Source: an uncultured Clostridium sp. (GTDB taxonomy: Bacteria; Bacillota_I; Bacilli_A; RF39; UBA660). Taken from it: a DNA stretch of 19,793 bases. The position numbers and the translations under genes were made by a program. Each line of letters opens with the position of its first letter. The stretch's first letter is position 1. The notes beneath the pieces were generated by a model. It saw only the letters and a program-made list of their open reading frames with translations. It was not told the DNA's origin and searched no databases. Shown piece by piece: positions 6,411 to 13,832 of the stretch. The stretch spans positions 1-19,793 of the forward strand of contig CABUQZ010000026.1 of assembly GCA_902493795.1 (NCBI GenBank), in the 5' to 3' direction.

Positions 6411-7718
6411 TTACAAATTTCTCTTTAATAATTGATTTAATTCAACTGCATATTCCATAGGTAATTCTTCTCTAAATCTTTCTATAAATCCTAGGATAAT
6501 TAATTCTGTAGCTTTCTCTTCAGGAATACCTCTACTCATCAAATAGAAAAGATTATCTTCATTTATTCTCGATACAGTAGCTTCGTGTTCTAGACTAGCT
6601 GTTTTAGTTCTACAAACATTAGTTGGATAAGCATCACTTTTTGAATTAGCATCTAGTATTAATGAATCACATTTTACAATAGCTTTACTATTTGTAGCAC
6701 TTTCCTTTATGTCAACTTTTCCACGATATGTAGCGTTTCCTCCAAGCCTTGCAATACTTTTAGATATTATTGTACTAGTTGTATTCTTTCCAATGTGAAT
6801 CATTCTAGCTCCACTATCTTGTTGTTGTTCGTGAGTTGCAACACTTATTGTAATACAAGTTCCACTTGAATTATCACCTTTTAAAATACATGCTGGATAC
6901 TTCATAGTAACTTTACTTCCTATATTACCATCAATCCACTCCATAACACCATTTTCTTCTACTAGTGCTCTTTTAGTAACTAGATTAAGTACGTTTGTAG
7001 CCCAGTTTTGAACTGTTGAATAACGACAACTACTATTTTTTCCAACGTATATTTCTACAACTGCCGCATGAAGTGAAGAATCAGAATATGTTGGTGCAGT
7101 ACATCCTTCTATATAATGTAAATGACTATTATCATCAACAATTATTAAAGTTCTTTCAAACTGCCCCATTCCTCTTGAATTAATTCTAAAGTAACTTTGA
7201 AGTGGTCTATCAAGAGTAGTATTAGGTGGAATATAAATAAAACTACCACCTGAAAATACAGCACTATTTAAAGCAGCTAATTTGTTATCAGCATTACTAA
7301 CAATCTTAGAAAAATACTTCTTAACTAAATCTGGATACTTTTTCATAGCAACTTCAATTGATGTAAAAATAACGTTTTTCTTAACTAATTCTTCAAGCAT
7401 GTTATGGTATATTACTTCACTTTCATATTGAACACCCATACCATCCATATACTTTTCACTATCAATTACACCTAATGATTGAAATTCACATTTAATGTTA
7501 TTATCGATATTATTCCAACTATTATTTATCCCTTTTTCCTGACTTTTATAATATATTACTTTATCAAAATCTAAAGAAAAAGATGGCCCAAAAGTAGGCA
7601 TTTCTAGTTTTTTAAATAATTCGTAACTTTTTAATCTAAAATCTAAAACCCATTGTTCCTCATGTTTTATTTTTGATATTTCTCTAATGTTTTCTTCACT
7701 TAATCCTACTATTTCCAT
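6411..7718 (-). CDS. sufB: Fe-S cluster assembly scaffold protein SufB
   Basis: SufB is the scaffold of the cytosolic SufBC2D complex on which Fe-S clusters are built from sulfide and iron. Recognisable blocks are GLSEENIREISKIKHEEQW near the start, GGSFIYIPPNTTLDRPLQ, YIEGCTAPTYSDSSLHAAVV, ANSKSDAYPTN, and the C-terminal ASLEHEATVSRINEDNLFYL followed by MSRGIPEEKA. ATG at 7718 (435 residues) is preferred over the ATG at 7727, because the AGAAGG SD directly abuts the upstream one and is 9 nt from this one. The family is usually ~465 residues; this copy starts a little late, without the usual N-terminal extension. It is the last of five suf genes, 20 bp after sufU, a common end to the Firmicute sufCDSUB order. 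Confidence 0.96.
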   Translation of the reverse strand: MEIVGLSEENIREISKIKHEEQWVLDFRLKSYELFKKLEMPTFGPSFSLDFDKVIYYKSQEKGINNSWNNIDNNIKCEFQSLGVIDSEKYMDGMGVQYESEVIYHNMLEELVKKNVIFTSIEVAMKKYPDLVKKYFSKIVSNADNKLAALNSAVFSGGSFIYIPPNTTLDRPLQSYFRINSRGMGQFERTLIIVDDNSHLHYIEGCTAPTYSDSSLHAAVVEIYVGKNSSCRYSTVQNWATNVLNLVTKRALVEENGVMEWIDGNIGSKVTMKYPACILKGDNSSGTCITISVATHEQQQDSGARMIHIGKNTTSTIISKSIARLGGNATYRGKVDIKESATNSKAIVKCDSLILDANSKSDAYPTNVCRTKTASLEHEATVSRINEDNLFYLMSRGIPEEKATELIILGFIERFREELPMEYAVELNQLLKRNL

Positions 7719-7738
7719 AAAGAACATCCTTCTTTCTG

Positions 7739-8161
7739 TTATTCTTCGCTATCTATTATCTTTTTTATTGATCCCATAGGAAGAAGAGCGCATTTCTTTC
7801 TACTAGGTTGTTTATATACTTCATTGTAAATATTTAATTCTCCTAGCACATCTTCATCATATGGTAACTCGTTTATCATTCTTTCAAAATTATCAATTAC
7901 TACTTCTGCTTCATCAAGTGTCTTACCTTTTAATTCTTTAGTCATAACACTAGATGCTGATGTACAAATAGCACAGGCATCACCATCGAATTTAACGTCT
8001 TCAATCTTTCCATCGACAATTTTAGCTGCTACTGTAATATTATCAACACATGATTCATTTCTTGAATTAACTTCTTTATAGCTTGAATCTTTTGGTATTC
8101 CACGATTTGCAGGATTTTGATAATTATCAAGTATTACTTCTCTTTTTAATTTTACATCCAT
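7739..8161 (-). CDS. sufU: SufU zinc-dependent sulfurtransferase
   Basis: SufU takes persulfide sulfur from the SufS cysteine desulfurase and passes it to the SufBCD scaffold. It belongs to the IscU fold but binds zinc. The four ligands are present: C38 and D40 in ESCVDN (usually CGD, here CVD), C63 in GDACAICTSAS, and C124 in RKKCALLP. The N-terminal NPANRG motif (residues 16-21) is also typical. An additional Cys at 66 lies three residues after the C63 ligand. Its 140 residues match the family. GAGGGAAG precedes the ATG, and the gene starts 21 bp after sufS. Confidence 0.95.
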   Translation of the reverse strand: MDVKLKREVILDNYQNPANRGIPKDSSYKEVNSRNESCVDNITVAAKIVDGKIEDVKFDGDACAICTSASSVMTKELKGKTLDEAEVVIDNFERMINELPYDEDVLGELNIYNEVYKQPSRKKCALLPMGSIKKIIDSEE

Positions 8162-8182
8162 ATTTCTTCCCTCTATTCCTTC

Positions 8183-9379
8183 TTACACTATTGTATCAAA
8201 TATCTTGTCTTGATTATATAATGCTTCAATTAATTTATCAATTTCTTCTTTAGTATTATAAAAATATAAACTAACTCGACAGGTATTAGTATCACATATT
8301 ACTTCCTGTAACATTTTTGCACAGTGGTTTCCTGCCCTTATACAAATTTTTTTGCTATTTAGATATATTGCTACGTCTTGACTAAAATACCCTGAAACAT
8401 TAAATAAAAGCACTCCTGATTCATTACTTTCATTATATACCTTAATATTAGGAACTTTTTTTATTTTTTCAACTAAGTATTTCTTTAATTCCATTTCATA
8501 TAAATGTATCTTTTCAAGACCAATATTTTCTAAATAATCAATTGCTGCTCCTAGTCCAATTACTCCAGCAATATTTCTAGTACCTGCTTCAAGTCTAAAT
8601 GGTAACTCTTTAAGTTCATAACTTCCACTACTAGAAAAAGCTATATTCATTCCTCCGCCATACTCTAAAGGAACTAGTTTTTCAAGTAACTCTTCTTTTC
8701 CATAAAGCACTCCAACACCAGTAGGTCCTAACATTTTATGCCCAGAAAACCCAAGAAAACTAACATTATTTTCTTTAACATCAATTCTATTATGACCAAT
8801 ACTTTGAGTAACATCTAAAACAAATAAAATATTATTTTCTCTACATAACTCTCCTACTTCTTTAATAGGTCTAACATCTCCAATAGCATTAGTAATATGA
8901 GCAAGAGATATTACTTTAGTATTAGGTGTAATCTTTTCTTTAATTTTATCTATAGTTAATGAATAATCTTCATTTAATTCTGCATATACTATTTTGAATC
9001 CAATTTTCTCGGATAAAGTAATCCAAGGTAATATATTAGAAGCATGTTCACCTTTATTAAGTATTACTTCATCACCACTTTTAAGATAATATGCCATAAA
9101 ACCAAATATTATCATATTAAAGCTTTCAGTAGATCCTTTAGTAAAAATTATTTCTTTTTCACTATCAGCATTTATTAAATTCTTAACTTTTGTTCTAACA
9201 CTTTCGTACTTTTCATCAACTTTTAAGCTAATATCATAATCTCCTCTATGAGCATTAGCAGTATACTTTGTATAATAATCGACAATTTCATTAACGACAC
9301 TTCTAGGCTTTTGAGTAGTTGCAGCATTATCAAAATATATTAAACCATCATTAAATATTTCAAAATCTTCCCTATTCAA
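8183..9379 (-). CDS. sufS: Cysteine desulfurase SufS
   Basis: SufS is a PLP enzyme of the NifS-like class V aminotransferase fold that converts cysteine to alanine and a protein persulfide for Fe-S assembly. The start YFDNAATTQKP, the PLP lysine K215 in GFSGHKMLGPTGVGVLYG, the EAGTRNIAGVIGLGAAI block, and the catalytic cysteine C353 in RAGNHCAKM are visible. The usual motif is R(A/T)G-H-H-C; here the first His is Asn. DVTQSIGH replaces the more common DGAQ(A/S)xxH. The start codon is TTG at 9377-9379, fixed by a strong GGAGGTG 5 nt upstream. It sits between sufD (13 bp upstream) and sufU. The partner SufU makes this the SufS/SufU type rather than SufS/SufE. Confidence 0.96.
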   Translation of the reverse strand: MNREDFEIFNDGLIYFDNAATTQKPRSVVNEIVDYYTKYTANAHRGDYDISLKVDEKYESVRTKVKNLINADSEKEIIFTKGSTESFNMIIFGFMAYYLKSGDEVILNKGEHASNILPWITLSEKIGFKIVYAELNEDYSLTIDKIKEKITPNTKVISLAHITNAIGDVRPIKEVGELCRENNILFVLDVTQSIGHNRIDVKENNVSFLGFSGHKMLGPTGVGVLYGKEELLEKLVPLEYGGGMNIAFSSSGSYELKELPFRLEAGTRNIAGVIGLGAAIDYLENIGLEKIHLYEMELKKYLVEKIKKVPNIKVYNESNESGVLLFNVSGYFSQDVAIYLNSKKICIRAGNHCAKMLQEVICDTNTCRVSLYFYNTKEEIDKLIEALYNQDKIFDTIV

Positions 9380-9392
9380 TTTATCACCTCCA

Positions 9393-10106
9393 TTATTTAT
9401 TAATACTTTCTATTATTGAACAATATATATCCCTTTCTTTTGAAGATAAGTCCATATCATTTAAAAGAAAAGCTTTAATTAATAAATCATCGCATTCTTT
9501 TTCAATAAGTCCTCTACTCATCATATAAAATTTAATTTCCGGATCAAACGTTCCAACATAAGCTGAATGGCTTGCTAAAACATCATCGTTATCTACTATT
9601 AAATTAGGTAGTATATTACTTTTTCCTTCTTTTAAATTCGTTATTTTATTATCTTGTTTAAAATCAACTTTTGATGCATTTCTTTCTATTATTCCATCTA
9701 CAATAAACTTAAAACTATTGTTATCCACGTTTATCGCGTGATTTACAATTTTACTTGTAACATTATTAGCACTATGTCTAACTACTTGTTTACAAGAATT
9801 ATCACCATAATTTATTACACTAGTATTATATTTTAAATTAGCATTATATCCGTTTAATATTAATTCTATATCATCACTACAATCAACTGATAGTTTATTT
9901 ATTACAACGTTTGCGTTTTCTCCAAGCAAGTAACGCACTTTGTTTTTAGTATTTCTATTATTAATAAAGCTTTTGACACATACCCCATCTCCAATATGTA
10001 TAGTAATATCTTTTTCTGTATCAACAAGATTTACTTCCATATCTGTATCAGTATCTATTACCATATCAGAAAGCTGAATACTATTATCTACTACTAGTTT
10101 ATTCAT
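9393..10106 (-). CDS. sufD: Short SufD-like Fe-S assembly protein
   Basis: SufD pairs with SufB in the SufBC2D scaffold and helps acquire iron. The family hallmark is the C-terminal HSAYVGTFDPEIKFYMMSRG block, with the conserved His of the HSA motif. At ~237 residues it is barely over half the usual ~430. It lacks the N-terminal helical domain and part of the beta-helix; what remains is the beta-solenoid core and the C-terminal helices. ATG at 10106 is preferred because it overlaps the sufC stop (ATGAATAA) and has GTGAG upstream; a GTG at 10118 is the alternative, without a clear SD. Translation is coupled to sufC by this overlap. The reading frame is open throughout, so it is a lineage-shortened form rather than a broken gene. 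Confidence 0.9.
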   Translation of the reverse strand: MNKLVVDNSIQLSDMVIDTDTDMEVNLVDTEKDITIHIGDGVCVKSFINNRNTKNKVRYLLGENANVVINKLSVDCSDDIELILNGYNANLKYNTSVINYGDNSCKQVVRHSANNVTSKIVNHAINVDNNSFKFIVDGIIERNASKVDFKQDNKITNLKEGKSNILPNLIVDNDDVLASHSAYVGTFDPEIKFYMMSRGLIEKECDDLLIKAFLLNDMDLSSKERDIYCSIIESINK

Positions 10107-10857
10107 CTTTTTTCTCACTATCTATAACAGATGTATCAGAATATCCATTTTTCTCTATTTCAAATGCTAAATCGTATCCACCTGTTTTAACAATTTTTCC
10201 ACATACCATCATATGAACAAATTGTGGTTTAATATATTCAAGTATTCTAGGATAATGAGTAATAATAAGTACTGATGTTTTAGGGTTTTCTTTTAAATAT
10301 TTATTAATTGCAGATGTAACTATTCTAAGACTATCAACATCAAGTCCAGAATCAAGTTCATCAAGTATGATAAAGCTAGGTTTTAAAAGTTCTAATTGTA
10401 ATACTTCATTTTTCTTTCTTTCTCCACCACTTGCACCAACATTAATTGATCTATGAATCATGTCACCTGGATAATCAAGATCTTTAGCTACTTTTTCCAT
10501 TTCTTTAACAAACTCAAAAAGACCAATTGCATTTTCTCGTCTTGCATTAATAGCAGTTTTTATAAACTCACTATTTTGTACTCCTTCTACACTAATTGGA
10601 TTTTGAAATGAAACGAAAACTCCACGTCTTGCAATTTCATCTGTTGTTAATCCTAAAATAGATTTTCCATCTAATTTAATATCTCCACTTTTAACTTCAT
10701 AATTCTTATTACCTAAAATAACTTTTGATAAAGTAGATTTACCAGTTCCATTAGGTCCCATTATGGCATGAATTTCACCATCTTTTATATCTAAACTAAA
10801 ATCATTTAATATTTTCTTATCAAGAACTACGACATTCAATTTATTAATACTAATCAT
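10099..10857 (-). CDS. sufC: Fe-S assembly ATPase SufC
   Basis: SufC is the ABC-type ATPase of the soluble SufBC2D scaffold. Visible motifs are Walker A GPNGTGKST at residues 34-42, the Q-loop in FVSFQNPISVEG, the ABC signature ASGGERKKNE at 142-151, Walker B IILDELDSGLDVD at 163-175, and the H-loop His in LIITHYPRIL. ATG at 10857 (252 residues, the normal length) is chosen with AGAGGTG upstream. A longer frame to 10932 is rejected because the extended -10 promoter lies inside that stretch. It is the first gene of sufCDSUB. Confidence 0.96.
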   Translation of the reverse strand: MISINKLNVVVLDKKILNDFSLDIKDGEIHAIMGPNGTGKSTLSKVILGNKNYEVKSGDIKLDGKSILGLTTDEIARRGVFVSFQNPISVEGVQNSEFIKTAINARRENAIGLFEFVKEMEKVAKDLDYPGDMIHRSINVGASGGERKKNEVLQLELLKPSFIILDELDSGLDVDSLRIVTSAINKYLKENPKTSVLIITHYPRILEYIKPQFVHMMVCGKIVKTGGYDLAFEIEKNGYSDTSVIDSEKKDE

Positions 10858-10879
10858 AGTTTCACCTCTAATCGTTACT

Positions 10880-10888
10880 ATTATATCA
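10880..10888 (-). promoter_or_regulatory. Extended -10 promoter of the suf operon
   Basis: On the minus strand TGA-TATAAT (10880-10888) is an extended -10. The -35 region is poor (TACAGA at about 18 bp). Predicted transcription start is ~16 nt before the sufC ATG at 10857, which excludes the upstream start and leaves almost no leader. Confidence 0.6.
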
Positions 10889-10959
10889 TAAATAATAATA
10901 CTTTCTGTATAAAAAAGATAATATTCTTCCATAATATAATTGATATTTGATTATTCACG

Positions 10960-10983
10960 AAAAGAAAAGGAAACTTTTCTTTT
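10960..10983. repeat. Perfect 10-bp inverted repeat between sufC and the HIT gene
   Basis: AAAAGAAAAG (10960-10969), a GAAA loop, and CTTTTCTTTT (10974-10983) form a perfect hairpin between two divergent genes. It looks like an intrinsic terminator on the plus strand but has no plus-strand gene before it. It lies upstream of both promoters, so it may insulate them. Confidence 0.6.
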
Positions 10984-10987
10984 TATA

Positions 10988-10996
10988 TGTTAAAAT
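10988..10996 (+). promoter_or_regulatory. Extended -10 promoter of the HIT gene
   Basis: TGT-TAAAAT (10988-10996) resembles an extended -10; no good -35 is seen. AGAAGG at about 11006-11011 is the SD before the ATG at 11019. Confidence 0.5.
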
Positions 10997-11018
10997 ATAT
11001 ATTGAAAGAAGGTAAATT

Positions 11019-11408
11019 ATGGATTGTATTTTTTGTAAAATAATTAATGGAGATATTAAAAGTAACACTATCTATGAAGATGATTTAGTTAAAGTATTTT
11101 TAGATGTTAACCCAAACACTAATGGACATATGTTAATTGTACCAAAAAAACATTATAAAAATATTATGGATATAGATGAATCTTTAATACCACATATACA
11201 TAAAGTTATTAAAAATTTATATGATGTTTTAAAAGATAAGTTAGGGTGTGAGGGATTAACTATCTGTCAAAATAATGATTTAGGTCAAGAAGTTAAGCAT
11301 ATTCACTTCCATTTAATTCCAAGATATTCTAACGATGAATTTAAAATTTCTAAAAATGAAAAGATACTAGTAAATGTGGATGATGTTTATGAACAATTAA
11401 AAGACTAA
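11019..11408 (+). CDS. HIT-family (histidine triad) nucleotide hydrolase, HinT-like
   Basis: The protein hydrolyses phosphoramidate or related bonds on nucleotide conjugates in the cytosol. Residues 1-10 (MDCIFCKIIN) carry the CxxC pair typical of bacterial HIT proteins. NPNTNGHMLIVPKKH at 31-45 is the nucleotide-site strand. The catalytic triad motif is H94-I-H96-F-H98 in VKHIHFHLIPRY, and QNNDLGQEVKH precedes it. Its 129 residues are a little under the usual ~140. It is monocistronic with an extended -10 promoter, an SD of AGAAGG, and a following terminator. The physiological substrate is not established for this branch. Confidence 0.95.
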   Translation: MDCIFCKIINGDIKSNTIYEDDLVKVFLDVNPNTNGHMLIVPKKHYKNIMDIDESLIPHIHKVIKNLYDVLKDKLGCEGLTICQNNDLGQEVKHIHFHLIPRYSNDEFKISKNEKILVNVDDVYEQLKD

Positions 11409-11430
11409 AAAAAGCATCAAAAGATGCTTT
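11405..11430 (-). terminator. Intrinsic terminator of the membrane-anchored protein gene
   Basis: A perfect 8-bp stem (AAAGCATC 11411-11418, GATGCTTT 11423-11430) with an AAAA loop gives a U tract on the minus strand, 37 bp past the stop at 11467. Confidence 0.65.
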
Positions 11431-11436
11431 AACTAC

Positions 11437-11474
11437 GACAAATATGTACTTTACTTATTTGTCTTTTTATTTTT
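11437..11474 (+). terminator. Intrinsic terminator of the HIT gene
   Basis: An 8-bp stem (GACAAATA 11437-11444, TATTTGTC 11456-11463) with an 11-nt loop is followed on the plus strand by TTTTTATTTTT, about 30 bp after the HIT stop. Confidence 0.65.
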
Positions 11475-12450
11475 GTTCAATTGATTCTCTACTATAGAAC
11501 ACATATCTTCCTACTTCTTCATTCCATTTTAAAGTAAGTGTTACTTTACTAATTTTAGGCGGATGTGTTTCATTTGAGTTTTCTCCCCATGATATTAATT
11601 GTCTTGATTCAATTGTTAACAAATCACCATTTTTACTTGCAGATGTAATTGTTTCTTCATATACACTTGGAGCGGTTCCACCAGCTTGAATTGAATGTTC
11701 TGCAATCAAATTACTTATAGGATCATAAATGTATGCAAAACCATACCCATAACCAACTATATTATCTTTTGGCACATCTAAAATCTCACCAAATATTTCT
11801 TTTTCTTTACTATCAATTTCTTCTTTTGTAAATGTGTTTGTCTCATTTTTAGACTCTAACATTTTTACTTTTTCTTTATCATTTTTTGAATGAGCTATTA
11901 ACATTTCACTAGTACTGTCGCCGCAAAAATAATCATCATCTAAATTTAAGTTTATAAGAGAGCAGCTTCTCTTTACTGGTTTGATTTTAGTAATTGCAAA
12001 TCCAATCTTATCCGTATTAACATCGTCTTTAGAAAGCGTTTCAATTGTACCTTTACTTAACCTTTCCAAATATGCTTCTGCTTGATAATTAGTTGTTTTA
12101 AATAAACTATGATATTTTATTAAATCTTCATTAGTTATTGAAATTTCACCATCTGGTAAATTATAAATTGCATCTTTAGGTTTTTCTTCTTTTTGATTGT
12201 CATCATCTTTATCGTCTTTATTATCTTTGTTTTCCTCTTGTTGTTTGTCATCTGCTTTCTTATTGCTCTCAGTATCTTTCTTAAATACTTTATCGTATCC
12301 AATAAATACTAATAACCCTGCAATTATTACTAATAGTACAATAATAATTAAAGTTGATTTGTTTTTTTGTTTGCTATTTTGTGGTTGTTGATTTTCATTT
12401 AAATTTTCTTTCTTTTCTAAATCAGTATTTTCCTTTTCATTCTCTTCCAT
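11467..12450 (-). CDS. Single-pass membrane protein with large extracytoplasmic domain, unknown function
   Basis: The 327-residue protein has a polar Glu/Asn/Gln/Lys N-terminus (1-31), one membrane helix at ~33-51 (TLIIIVLLVIIAGLLVFIG) and a charged Lys/Asp/Glu linker to ~96. The positive residues before the helix and the length after it imply an outside C-terminal domain. That domain (~97-327) contains DGEISITNEDLIKYHSLF, a Cys pair C168/C186 that might form a disulfide, AYIYDPISNLIAEH, and a Trp-rich end (LTLKWNEEVGRYVFY). GGAAAG lies upstream of the ATG, and an extended -10 (TGT-TATACT) at 12508-12516. I do not recognise a family. Confidence 0.8.
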   Translation of the reverse strand: MEENEKENTDLEKKENLNENQQPQNSKQKNKSTLIIIVLLVIIAGLLVFIGYDKVFKKDTESNKKADDKQQEENKDNKDDKDDDNQKEEKPKDAIYNLPDGEISITNEDLIKYHSLFKTTNYQAEAYLERLSKGTIETLSKDDVNTDKIGFAITKIKPVKRSCSLINLNLDDDYFCGDSTSEMLIAHSKNDKEKVKMLESKNETNTFTKEEIDSKEKEIFGEILDVPKDNIVGYGYGFAYIYDPISNLIAEHSIQAGGTAPSVYEETITSASKNGDLLTIESRQLISWGENSNETHPPKISKVTLTLKWNEEVGRYVFYSRESIEQK

Positions 12451-12507
12451 TTTTAACTTTCCTTTCTAACACTTATTTTAGAAATGGATATCCTCCACTA
12501 CTTTACA

Positions 12508-12516
12508 AGTATAACA
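12508..12516 (-). promoter_or_regulatory. Extended -10 promoter of the membrane-anchored protein gene
   Basis: TGT-TATACT on the minus strand lies about 58 bp before the ATG at 12450. The -35 region is not convincing. Confidence 0.45.
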
Positions 12517-12561
12517 TATATCTAAGCATTTTCATCAAATAATTTTATTTTTTTCGAAACT

Positions 12562-12586
12562 AAAAAAAGTTACCTAACTGGTAACT
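12562..12586 (-). terminator. Intrinsic terminator of the unrecognised 278-residue protein gene
   Basis: A perfect 7-bp stem (AGTTACC 12568-12574, GGTAACT 12580-12586) with a 5-nt loop is followed by seven U on the minus strand, 70 bp after the stop at 12656. Confidence 0.75.
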
Positions 12587-12655
12587 CAAAATAAATATCT
12601 AAATTATAAATTAAATATAAATAAAAATTAACCCTATATTTAATATTCAAATCTA

Positions 12656-13492
12656 TTATAATCGTATTACTTTTTTCATTTGTTTTGTTTCATTATTGTT
12701 AATTCTTTTTACTAATTCTGATGCATTTCTAATTCTATCTTCAGCAAAATCTGATATTGGACATTCTAAAGTTGGATAAACAAGTTCTCTTCTATCCATT
12801 TGAATAGAAAGTGCAGCTAGTTGAAGTTCGACAAATTTTCTTCTAGCACAACAATTATCTTCACTGTCTAAACCTTCAAAATACTCAGTAATATTACATT
12901 CCTTAATTAAATTATTTAATAATTTATAATACTTTGGTAAAGCATATCTATCAGAATATAGTTTGCCAAAAGACTCATCAGGAGTACTACAAATTTCAGC
13001 AGTCTCCACATCTCCTGCAAAATAGCTTCTTACAAATTCTGATTTAGCAAAAAATGGAAGAACTAATCTATGAACACCTTTTTTCTGTTCTTCAGTTAAT
13101 TCTGAATTTTTTTGATCCCACAAATATGTAGACAATAAATATTTGATATGTTCTTCACTATGTGATGATGTAGGCTTATCAAATATCATTCTATGTCTTG
13201 CAGAAAAGAAATCATTAATAATTATTTCACCCAATCCTTCAGCATTAATATACCCTTCAAAAGAAGGTCCCATAAATGAGGTAACACTTGCCAATATTTC
13301 ATCTAATGAAAAATCCTGAAGTAAAGTTCCTATAACATAATCAGTCTTTGTTTTTTTTAGTTTATAAGTTTCTTGTATAAGATTAAATTGCTCTTCATTT
13401 TGATTTTCTAATGCTGTTAGCATTTTATCAATTAATTTATACTCCATTTTTATACATTTTATTGCTTGAATAACAGTTGCTCTAATTCCCAT
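12656..13492 (-). CDS. Hypothetical cytosolic protein, unrecognised
   Basis: The product is 278 residues from the ATG at 13492. This start is chosen because the AGGGGG SD is 9 nt upstream of it; the SD directly abuts the alternative ATG at 13501, and the frame further upstream to 13549 runs into a terminator. The protein is mixed alpha-rich, without a signal peptide or convincing membrane helix. The N-terminal part (GIRATVIQAIKCIKMEYKLI) is helical. The middle has GPSFEGYINAEGLGEIII. Later come HRLVLPFFAKSEFVRSYF, a Cys pair in DSEDNCCARRKFVEL, and a basic C-terminus (NNNETKQMKKVIRL). No catalytic motif is identifiable. It lies between two terminators, hence monocistronic. Confidence 0.75.
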   Translation of the reverse strand: MGIRATVIQAIKCIKMEYKLIDKMLTALENQNEEQFNLIQETYKLKKTKTDYVIGTLLQDFSLDEILASVTSFMGPSFEGYINAEGLGEIIINDFFSARHRMIFDKPTSSHSEEHIKYLLSTYLWDQKNSELTEEQKKGVHRLVLPFFAKSEFVRSYFAGDVETAEICSTPDESFGKLYSDRYALPKYYKLLNNLIKECNITEYFEGLDSEDNCCARRKFVELQLAALSIQMDRRELVYPTLECPISDFAEDRIRNASELVKRINNNETKQMKKVIRL

Positions 13493-13537
13493 TAAAACCA
13501 TCCCCCTAAAATTTCCACATATTATACAACAAAACCT

Positions 13538-13565
13538 AAAAAAAAGCAAGTCAGATTACTGACTT
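13538..13565 (-). terminator. Intrinsic terminator of the small membrane peptide gene
   Basis: A perfect 7-bp stem (AAGTCAG 13548-13554, CTGACTT 13559-13565) with an ATTA loop is followed by a run of eight U on the minus strand, shortly after the 26-codon gene. Confidence 0.8.
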
Positions 13566-13597
13566 ACCATAAAGCAAATTGTCTTTATATTATTTTA

Positions 13598-13678
13598 TTA
13601 TGTCCAAGAACCAATGATAATTACCAATAAAATAAATAATACTAAGACAATTGCAGAAGATGATGTACAATTATTCAT
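13598..13678 (-). CDS. 26-residue YjcZ-like membrane peptide
   Basis: An ATG at 13678 opens 26 codons and a TAA. The peptide starts MNNCTSSSAIVLVLFILL and ends VIIIGSWT. The core AIVLVLFILLVIIIG closely resembles the (A/V)LIVVLFILLIIVG core of the tiny YjcZ/YmaF-like sporulation-associated membrane proteins of Bacillota, which are 25-55 residues long. The gene is supported by a perfect AAAGGAGG 8 nt upstream and a strong terminator directly downstream, so it is a complete transcription unit. It lacks the Gly/Tyr-rich N-terminus common in the family and has one Cys. A single transmembrane helix fills almost the whole chain. Function of the family is poorly defined; several are made in the forespore or coat. 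Confidence 0.75.
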   Translation of the reverse strand: MNNCTSSSAIVLVLFILLVIIIGSWT

Positions 13679-13776
13679 AACATAGTCCTCCTTTTCTTTA
13701 GTCATAATATTCTATGGATTAAAGAAAAAAAAGTTCTTATAAACAACCATTATATTTTTAATTTAAATCAAATTTA

Positions 13777-13805
13777 TTGTTAATTTTTTTAATATTTGTT
13801 ATTAT
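13777..13805 (+). promoter_or_regulatory. Sigma-A promoter of the PrsA gene
   Basis: TTGTTA (13777-13782) and TATTAT (13800-13805) are separated by 17 bp, with TGT forming an extended -10. The SD AAAGGAG follows at 13821-13827. Confidence 0.65.
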
Positions 13806-13832
13806 ATATATGTACTAGTGAAAGGAGATAAC

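Noticed and set aside
10858..10932. 25-residue N-terminal extension of SufC
   Set aside because: The extension would contain the promoter -10 (10880-10885), and the ATG at 10857 has a good SD and gives the normal family length.
12197..12542. Two small plus-strand frames opposite the membrane-anchored protein gene
   Set aside because: Their Ser/Leu/Phe-rich composition is the complement of the Lys/Asp/Glu linker, and there are no start signals.
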